Shown here in pieces: positions 31,462 to 36,400 of a DNA stretch of 36,400 nt. The stretch is from an uncultured Bacteroidales bacterium (GTDB taxonomy: Bacteria; Bacteroidota; Bacteroidia; Bacteroidales; Paludibacteraceae). The notes under the pieces are model-generated. The model did not search any database. It saw nothing but the letters and a program-made list of their open reading frames with translations, and was not told the origin of the DNA. The stretch spans positions 1-36,400 of the forward strand of contig ONBH01000021.1 in assembly GCA_900316005.1 (NCBI GenBank), read 5' to 3'. The translations under genes and the position numbers were made by a program. Positions within the stretch are counted from its first letter, which is position 1, and the number at the start of each line of letters is the position of its first letter.

Positions 31462-33867
31462 ATGCGTATCATGCGCTACATACTCATCCTCGTCGTCCTC
31501 TCGACGTTCCCGCTCCTTCTAAAGGCGCAGGATACCGTCGTATCGGATACTGTCGATACGACGATATCTCGAGATCTCGAGACTTCGGATGTTGTTTCCA
31601 ACGACGTCGATAGCGTGCCGGAATGGTATATTCCGGCCGAGATACCTATTGATTTACGCGCACCTATGCGCGCGAGCGCAGCGGGATGCCTGACGGATTC
31701 GATTCTGACGTTCAATCAGGATTCCGTTCTCACCGAGGCTACGACTTACGACTACGATGCTGCCGGCCGCACCATCCGTACGACCGTTTGGCAGTACAAT
31801 GCCGATGGCTCGCGCACGGGCAAGAGCAAGCAGGAGTACGCCTTCGATGCCAACGGCACGCAGATCTATACCGGCACCTTCGCCTGGGATGCTACTACCA
31901 ACGACTGGAAAGGCACCGCCAAATCGGAGTACGTCTATAACGAAGCGCACAAGATGGAGTCGAACATCACCTATATCTGGGTCAACAACACCTGGCTCCC
32001 CTCGCAGGCACTCACCTACGCCTACGATGCTGCCGGACGCGAGACAGAGTTTACTACCTATGCTCGCAACGCCTCGCTCAATCGCCTCGTGCCCTCCAAA
32101 TGTCGTTTACGTACCTATGAGGGTAGCAAAGTCGTTTCTGAAATCAATTATACGACCTATGCCAATGGTGCTTGGACGAAAGGTAATCGCAAAGATTATA
32201 CATTTGATGCAGACGGCCACCAAATAGCCTATTACTACCTAACAGGCATTTCCAATGCTGAGTTCGTTCCGGCGTCCGGTTCTACTTACGAGCTCAAAGG
32301 ATACGATGACAACGGCAATAACAATACCTACGAGAAGTGCACCTGGGCATCCAATAACTGGAAAGGCTCGTCTCGTTGGGAAAGAGTCTTCGATCGAGGC
32401 GAAGAAACGCTCTATATCAGTTACAAATGGAGCAACAACGCGTGGGTCTATAATACCCGTAGTATAAATGAATTCGACGAATTAGGCAACCAAATAGAAG
32501 AGGCCTCCTATACCTGGACCGGCAATAAATATTGGAAGGGAAATTCCCGAACGACTACTGTTTACGATGCTTCGGGACATATATTGGATAATATTGTTTG
32601 GGCTTGGTCGCTGGCTGACACTGCCTGGGTGGGTAGTGAGCGCATCCAGCGTATCTATTCCGGTTCGCGCCTGACGCAAACGCTCCGTAGCGTTTGGACA
32701 AACGGCGAATGGTGTTTTGCCTCAAAGGATGAGAACCACTATACCGCTTCGGGGCAGAGGGATACAACGGCCTCTTATACGTGGAACGCAACCCGTAATG
32801 CGTGGGATGGTGTCGCGCGTACCTATAATATAAATAGTAGCGGCACTACGATTACTGTCAATGATTCGTGGAATATCGACCATTGGCAGATGAGTTCGAT
32901 GTCTCGAACGGAGACCCTCTACGACGGAGCTAAGCGCAAGATTCTAACGGCTTCCTATACTTGTGGACCGGATACGGTATGGAAAGGCTCCAATAAGACC
33001 GAGTACGACTATACAGCCACAGGCAAGAATCTTGAGACGCGTTACTATGGCAGTTTTGCTGATGGTAACTGGATTCAGTCCTATCGTATCGAATATGGCT
33101 ATGATGCGGCGGACCATAAGATCCTTGAGCAGAAATGGACGCTGTCGGGTGCAACATGGAAAGGAACCTACCGCTACGAATATGCCTATAATGCAGCCGG
33201 TACGAAATATCTGGATGCTACTTACAACAGTTGGAATGCAACTTTAGGCATATGGGTTGGCAGAACCAAAACCGAGAAGATATACGATACCGGTGGTCAT
33301 CAAATCGGTCTTATTACCTATACGTGGTCCACTACCATCAACGACTGGATTGGCTCTTACCGCTACTCGTATGAATACGATAGTTCCAATCGCGAGGTAT
33401 CTCAGGTGGTAGAAAACTATGATGCCACCAACGCTGTATGGGTAAATAACACGTGGTACGAGAAGGAGTACCTGAAGAATAAACAGGTTACTGCCAACCA
33501 ATATACTTGGCGTGGCAATCGGTGGTGCTTTGTCGCTCGTAGTGAGAAATACTATGATGCGGACAAAACTACCCTGCGCCGCGAAATTACGGGTGATTGG
33601 TCAACTTCCGGTGAGTTGAACTCCTTTACCGATGTGCACTACTTCTATTCCTGCGATGCACCTACTGATAATAACGGCGCCCAGCCCCGTACCCCGACAG
33701 AACTGGAAGAAATAGACGAAAACAACGGAAATTACGAAAATGACGATACCAACGTGCAACCCTTCGACCCGACGCAGCCGGCGTACAACTTATCCGGGCA
33801 ACGCGTGGAGCCGGGAAAGTATAAGGGCGTGGTTGTGCAGAACGGAAAGAAATATATATTAAGGTAA
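31462..33867 (+). CDS. Large secreted protein with about 16 tandem Y/W-rich repeats
   Basis: The 801-residue protein has a signal peptide (about 1-22, cut at KAQ-D). After an acidic linker, repeats of roughly 40-45 residues run from about residue 90 to 740. Each shows a WxG..K.EY.YD..G pattern followed by .Y.W......W, similar in spirit to the RHS/YD and DUF3836-type beta repeats of this phylum. A low-complexity Asn/Glu-rich segment follows near 750-775. The C-terminus (YNLSGQRVEPGKYKGVVVQN, then GKK) matches a short C-terminal domain common on Bacteroidales secreted proteins and thought to act in sorting. Function is unknown; surface or adhesive roles would be guesses. The ATG at 31471 is an alternative start. 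Confidence 0.75.
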   Translation: MRIMRYILILVVLSTFPLLLKAQDTVVSDTVDTTISRDLETSDVVSNDVDSVPEWYIPAEIPIDLRAPMRASAAGCLTDSILTFNQDSVLTEATTYDYDAAGRTIRTTVWQYNADGSRTGKSKQEYAFDANGTQIYTGTFAWDATTNDWKGTAKSEYVYNEAHKMESNITYIWVNNTWLPSQALTYAYDAAGRETEFTTYARNASLNRLVPSKCRLRTYEGSKVVSEINYTTYANGAWTKGNRKDYTFDADGHQIAYYYLTGISNAEFVPASGSTYELKGYDDNGNNNTYEKCTWASNNWKGSSRWERVFDRGEETLYISYKWSNNAWVYNTRSINEFDELGNQIEEASYTWTGNKYWKGNSRTTTVYDASGHILDNIVWAWSLADTAWVGSERIQRIYSGSRLTQTLRSVWTNGEWCFASKDENHYTASGQRDTTASYTWNATRNAWDGVARTYNINSSGTTITVNDSWNIDHWQMSSMSRTETLYDGAKRKILTASYTCGPDTVWKGSNKTEYDYTATGKNLETRYYGSFADGNWIQSYRIEYGYDAADHKILEQKWTLSGATWKGTYRYEYAYNAAGTKYLDATYNSWNATLGIWVGRTKTEKIYDTGGHQIGLITYTWSTTINDWIGSYRYSYEYDSSNREVSQVVENYDATNAVWVNNTWYEKEYLKNKQVTANQYTWRGNRWCFVARSEKYYDADKTTLRREITGDWSTSGELNSFTDVHYFYSCDAPTDNNGAQPRTPTELEEIDENNGNYENDDTNVQPFDPTQPAYNLSGQRVEPGKYKGVVVQNGKKYILR

Positions 33868-33869
33868 GT

Positions 33870-33922
33870 TGAGAGTTGAGAGTTTAGTGTTGAGTGCAGT
33901 TGAGAGAAGAGAGTTAAGAGAT
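33870..33922. repeat. GTTGAGA-type repeat after the repeat-protein gene
   Basis: GTTGAGAGTTGAGAGTTTAG and related units follow the stop codon, another variant of the 7-bp tract at a gene end. A hairpin CGGGAC-CAT-GTCCCG follows at 33955-33969. No good terminator is seen. Confidence 0.75.
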
Positions 33923-34109
33923 GAACAAATATGCGTTTTAGAACATGACCATCACGGGACCATGTCCCGAGAAGAGCCCGCTAATCTTACTTTTAGAACA
34001 AAATGATAACCCAAGCCGAAGGGTATAAAATGTCGGCAAGATGGACTTTGAAATTATGATATTACCGCTTATTAAAAGATAAAGCATTATATTTTTGGAC
34101 GTCAAGGAA

Positions 34110-34330
34110 TGTAGTAATTTCGAGGACACCGACCGACTTTGTTAAAGTCGCCCACCTCGAACTTACTTTCGCACGTTTGTGCGAATAAGCAAGCCTTTAA
34201 TGAATAAAATCACAAATAAATTTGCATTTTTTCCTCAAATCCTTGTGTATTCCGGGAATGTAGTAATTTCGACCACCTCCCCCAGAGGGGGCCCCTTCGA
34301 ACTTACGTTCGCACGTTTGTGCGAATAACA
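34110..34330. repeat. Two copies of a promoter-like plus hairpin module
   Basis: Copies at 34110-34190 and 34256-34330 each begin GAATGTAGTAATTTCGA. They carry a variable inner hairpin (TTCGAGG/CCTCGAA with CGACTTT-GTT-AAAGTCG in the first; TTCGA/TCGAA with CCCCC-AGA-GGGGG in the second). They end in ACTTAC(T/G)TTCGCACGTTTGTGCGAATAA, which contains the perfect hairpin TTCGCAC-GTTT-GTGCGAA. TAATTTCG differs by one base from a -7 box, and the spacing to the upstream TTTG or CTTG is 17-18, not 20, so these are probably not active promoters. Confidence 0.7.
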
Positions 34331-34332
34331 AC

Positions 34333-34387
34333 TTTTTTAGATAAAATAATAGCTTTTGCGAGCAAAGACATTTTTTTATCTAAAAAA
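34333..34387. promoter_or_regulatory. 14-bp inverted repeat upstream of the Bro-N promoter
   Basis: TTTTTTAGATAAAA (34333-34346) and TTTTATCTAAAAAA (34374-34387) are a perfect inverted repeat with 27 bases between, including CTTTTGCGAGCAAAG. Its right arm touches the -33 box of the promoter at 34388. An operator for an autoregulating Bro-N protein is a reasonable guess. Confidence 0.6.
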
Positions 34388-34419
34388 TTTGTGTATTCCA
34401 GATATTTGTAGTAATTTTG
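34388..34419 (+). promoter_or_regulatory. Promoter of the Bro-N gene
   Basis: TTTG (34388-34391), 20 bases, TAATTTTG (34412-34419), full consensus. The downstream arm of the AATTTTGC palindrome is missing here (TTTTGCACTATAATTC). Confidence 0.85.
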
Positions 34420-34446
34420 CACTATAATTCAAAAACGAAACTAATT

Positions 34447-35328
34447 ATGGCAGACGAAACTTTTATCAAGGTATTTGAGGACAAAAACATCCGTGTAGCA
34501 TGGAATGAGGAAGAAGAAAAGTACTATTTCTCGGTAGTGGATGTAGTGCAAGTATTAACAGATAGTGCCGATGCCAAGCAGTATATTAAGCGTTTGCGCT
34601 CGCGTGATCCCGAACTGGATTTCAAGTGGGGTACAATTTGTACCCCTGTTGAGATGATTGCTCCGGATGGTAAGCGTCGTATGACACAAGCTGCTGACCT
34701 CGAAGGCATCTTCCGTTTGATTCAGTCGATTCCATCGAAGAAAGCTGAACCGATCAAACAATGGCTGGCATCAGTTGGTGCGCAACGTATTGACCAGATG
34801 ATAGACCCGGAGCAGACTTTCCAGATGGCCATTGAAGACTATCGTCGCCAAGGATATTCTGACAAATGGATTACCGAACGGATGCGTTCTATAGAGAGAC
34901 GTAAGGAACTGACCGATGAATGGCAACGTGCCGGAGTGCATGAGTCGAGAGACTTTGCAATACTAACGAATGTGCTGACCAAAGCCTGGAGTGGTAAGAC
35001 CGTGGGCGAATACAAGAAGTACAAAGGGCTTACCAAGGAGAATCTGCGTGATAATATGACGAATATTGAGTTGGCACTAAACTCTCTGGCAGAGGCAGCA
35101 ACCACAGAACTATCTCGTCAGCGTAATCCGAAAGGTATGGAGGAAAGTCGCCGAACTGCCAAAGAAGGAGGTGAGGTTGCCAAGAATGCTCGTAATGAAT
35201 TGGAGAAGAAGTTGGGACGTAGCGTAGTTTCGAGTGAACGAGCTTCGGATTATATTCGCCCGATAGAAGATACCACGGCCCAAGAACTACCATTGGATAC
35301 ACCCGATACGGAATCTTCTGCCAGATAG
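34447..35328 (+). CDS. Bro-N (phage antirepressor-type) domain protein, DinD-like
   Basis: The ATG at 34447 gives 293 residues, starting MADETFIKVFEDKNIRVAWN. Residues about 25-120 match a Bro-N domain: YYFSVVDVVQVLTDSADAKQ, KWGTICTPVEMIAPDGKRRM, AADLEGIFRLIQSIPSKKAE and IKQWLASVGAQRID. The remaining part is helical and basic, followed by an acidic tail. The arrangement is that of the DinD-like chromosomal Bro-N proteins, usually found as single accessory genes. Its action is not settled: Bro-N domains bind DNA, and DinD is known as an SOS-induced protein. No prophage genes are visible next to it. Confidence 0.85.
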   Translation: MADETFIKVFEDKNIRVAWNEEEEKYYFSVVDVVQVLTDSADAKQYIKRLRSRDPELDFKWGTICTPVEMIAPDGKRRMTQAADLEGIFRLIQSIPSKKAEPIKQWLASVGAQRIDQMIDPEQTFQMAIEDYRRQGYSDKWITERMRSIERRKELTDEWQRAGVHESRDFAILTNVLTKAWSGKTVGEYKKYKGLTKENLRDNMTNIELALNSLAEAATTELSRQRNPKGMEESRRTAKEGGEVAKNARNELEKKLGRSVVSSERASDYIRPIEDTTAQELPLDTPDTESSAR

Positions 35329-35362
35329 CCCCCACACCTTATATATAATATATACACACCAC

Positions 35363-35399
35363 AAAAAGCGGTAATATCAAGCGATATTAACCGCTTTTT
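35363..35399 (+). terminator. Terminator after the Bro-N gene
   Basis: AAAAAGCGGT (35363-35372)/ACCGCTTTTT (35390-35399) continues as AATATC-AAGC-GATATT with one bulged A, followed by the rest of a T-run. Confidence 0.9.
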
Positions 35400-35621
35400 G
35401 TTATCTCTGGGGTCCCCAGCACGGCTTGCCGTGATGGGGAGAGGAGGAGATGCGATGCGCCTCCGGTCACAGGGTGACCGCACTTCGCAGAGCCATCTCC
35501 GACGAGGTAATATCATAAAGCGGATTATCGCTTTTTTGTTGTGTCGGGGACCCCGAAAGCTCTGTAAGAGGTTTTGGGGAGAGCGGAGGTCTCGATTGCT
35601 TTAATGACGACGGAGTCGTCA
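35400..35621. repeat. Duplicated GGGG(T/A)CCCC hairpin module after Bro-N
   Basis: Copy 1 (35408-35460) follows the first terminator. Copy 2 (35544-35600) follows a second terminator (35517-35537, AAAGCG-GATTAT-CGCTTTTTT). Each has a palindrome (TGGGGTCCCCA or TCGGGGACCCCGA), a CCCC/GGGG stem enclosing an inner stem (CACGG/CCGTG or CTCT/AGAG), and then GGGGAGAG. The inner stems differ in sequence but keep pairing. CGGTCAC-AGG-GTGACCG (35464-35480), enclosed by GGAGATG/CATCTCC, and TGACGAC-GGA-GTCGTCA (35605-35621) are further perfect hairpins. No gene is visible. Confidence 0.65.
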
Positions 35622-35680
35622 GTCAGTGCAATTCGAGGACCGAACGCGACCAACGACGGATGGTAATGAACAATAGAAAA

Positions 35681-35796
35681 AAACATAAAAAACACTTTTG
35701 AATGATTATGAGCGTAGCTCATTGTGTCAATTGCTGCTAAAAACTCCTTAAAAGTATTCGAGTAAAATCATTCAAAAGACATAAACATAAAAAACA
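35681..35796. mobile_element. MITE-like element with 13-bp terminal inverted repeats
   Basis: CTTTTGAATGATT (35695-35707) and AATCATTCAAAAG (35766-35778) are perfect 13-bp inverted repeats around a 58-base interior. The interior holds ATGAGC-GTA-GCTCAT and no ORF. The 14-base direct repeat AAACATAAAAAACA flanks it at 35681-35694 and, after 4 bases, 35783-35796. The total size fits a non-autonomous insertion. A stable RNA hairpin is the alternative. Confidence 0.5.
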
Positions 35797-35804
35797 ATGT
35801 TGTT

Positions 35805-35850
35805 AGACCGCTGCGCTGACAGAAGACAGATTGCTGCGCTGACAGAGTAC
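35805..35850 (+). repeat. 23-bp dimer repeat, copy 3
   Basis: Two 23-bp units (35805-35827, 35828-35850) share the core GCTGCGCTGACAGA. They are related to the units in the rpsL/rpsG and rpsG/fusA spacers 30 kb away. A perfect CCCCGAA-GGGTA-TTCGGGG hairpin follows at 35867-35885. Confidence 0.75.
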
Positions 35851-35885
35851 AGACGAACGACAAACGCCCCGAAGGGTATTCGGGG

Positions 35886-36181
35886 ACTGCGATCTTTGAA
35901 ATAATGAATTACCGCTTAAAAGCAGAAAAACTTGCAAATTCCAAATATTTTGGAAGTTGTAACTTCGATTTGTAGTAACGTCGGACATCTGCCAGCCCAT
36001 CATAAGGAGTTCAATGTGCTCGAAGTGGGGAACTCCTCGCACTCGCGCGCCGCACTTACTCCTCATACTTGCCACCGGCAACTATTCGGTGCGGCTATAT
36101 CGCTTCATGTTCGCGTAAGTTGGGGTATATCCAAATAATTTGCCAAAAAATCAGAATAAATTCCATTTTTATGCCAAATTA
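35886..36181. other. Noncoding stretch before the HEPN promoter
   Basis: I see no gene here. It repeats part of the sequence before the Bro-N gene: CTTTGAAAT-ATGA-ATTACCGCTTA occurs at about 35894-35920 and 34047-34074. A further promoter-like TTTGTAGTAA occurs at about 35970-35979, followed by CGTCGG instead of a -7 box. GAAGTT-GT-AACTTC (about 35952-35965) is a small perfect hairpin. Confidence 0.5.
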
Positions 36182-36213
36182 TTTGTATATGTCAGATATT
36201 TGTAGTAATTTTG
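36182..36213 (+). promoter_or_regulatory. Promoter of the HEPN gene
   Basis: TTTG (36182-36185), 20 bases, TAATTTTG (36206-36213), full consensus. The segment GATATTTGTAGTAATTTTGCA is shared with the Bro-N promoter. Confidence 0.85.
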
Positions 36214-36225
36214 CAGCGCAAAATT
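36207..36225. promoter_or_regulatory. Operator-like palindrome, copy 3
   Basis: AATTTTGC-AGC-GCAAAATT, perfect arms, overlaps the -7 box of the HEPN promoter, as in copies 1 and 2. The three centres differ (AGG, AAG, AGC) while the arms are identical. Confidence 0.7.
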
Positions 36226-36238
36226 GAAAGGAGGAGTT

Positions 36239-36400
36239 ATGGATAAGGTAACATATTGGATAGAGAGAGCTGATTACGACTTTGATACCGCTTTGGACTT
36301 GATGAAATCCAAACGGTGGATATATGTCGCATTCATGTGCCATCAAACTTTGGAAAAGACGCTCAAAGCTTATTGGACTGCGAAACAAACGACAGATCCT
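36239..36400 (+). CDS. HEPN domain protein, N-terminal 54 residues (cut by window edge)
   Basis: The ATG at 36239 follows AAGGAGG (36228-36234) with ideal spacing. The visible residues start MDKVTYWIERADYDFDTALD and contain YVAFMCHQTLEKTLKAYW, the first helices of an MNT-type HEPN protein. Such proteins are usually paired with a minimal nucleotidyltransferase, and some are RNases neutralised by AMPylation. The partner would lie past the window end or be absent. The catalytic RxxxxH motif, expected later in the protein, cannot be checked. Confidence 0.85.
   Translation, partial: MDKVTYWIERADYDFDTALDLMKSKRWIYVAFMCHQTLEKTLKAYWTAKQTTDP

Noticed and set aside
31176..31472. Small ORFs on both strands within the structured leader
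   Set aside because: They lack ribosome binding sites and recognisable sequence, and the hairpins account for the region.
34110..34122. TAGTAATTTCG sequences as active promoters
   Set aside because: The -7 box has a C in place of the last T, and the distance to the -33 box is 17-18 instead of 20.
34110..34330. Integron attC sites or a type III antitoxin RNA
   Set aside because: There is no integrase or ToxN-like gene, the two copies are too few, and the following gene is a Bro-N protein with its own promoter.
34447..35328. Bro-N gene as part of a prophage
   Set aside because: No integrase, capsid, terminase or lysis genes are nearby; the gene looks like a stand-alone DinD-type protein.

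Overview
The window is chromosomal DNA from a member of the Bacteroidales (phylum Bacteroidota). Three things support this. First, most promoters I can place have the Bacteroidota form TTTG-N20-TAnnTTTG. Second, the gene order runs rpsL-rpsG-fusA straight into a single S10/spc/alpha ribosomal cluster with no tuf. Third, there is a TonB-dependent receptor with an N-terminal carboxypeptidase-like domain and a large secreted repeat protein. No rRNA is present, so I do not name a genus.

Layout. Bases 1-2952 (minus strand) hold a cell-wall and division operon, murC-ftsQ-ftsA, with ftsA cut by the window edge. A tRNA-Ala(GGC) gene follows on the plus strand, then galM on the minus strand, converging on a shared terminator. 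Bases 4655-23675 (plus) are the translation super-cluster: rpsL, rpsG, fusA, rpsJ to rplO, secY, map, infA, rpmJ, rpsM, rpsK, rpsD, rpoA, rplQ, closed by a bidirectional terminator. rpmD (58 aa) and rpmJ (38 aa) are small but intact. Bases 23694-26082 (minus) carry a COG2509-type FAD dehydrogenase and tcdA. Bases 26263-29640 (minus) carry a TonB receptor, an esterase lipoprotein and rubredoxin, which look like one transcript for uptake and breakdown of an iron chelate or similar ligand.

From 29640 to the end the window is accessory DNA: a DUF4160/DUF2442 pair, a YoeB-type toxin with its antitoxin, a long structured leader before a large secreted repeat protein, a Bro-N protein and the start of a HEPN protein. 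These short genes are separated by noncoding DNA rich in hairpins and repeats.

The most unusual features are noncoding. (1) A perfect palindrome AATTTTGC-N3-GCAAAATT overlaps the -7 box of three separate toxin-antitoxin-like promoters and no others. (2) A leader of about 420 nt with strong successive hairpins lies between its own promoter and the secreted repeat protein. (3) Structured spacers sit at rpsJ/rplC, rpsN/rpsH, upstream of rpsJ and upstream of secY, candidate autoregulatory sites. (4) Low-complexity intergenic tracts, especially a 7-bp TTGATAG-type repeat, also occur in frame inside genes and supply stop codons. (5) A 23-bp dimer family recurs at three distant loci. (6) Repeated hairpin modules and a MITE-like element lie around the Bro-N gene.
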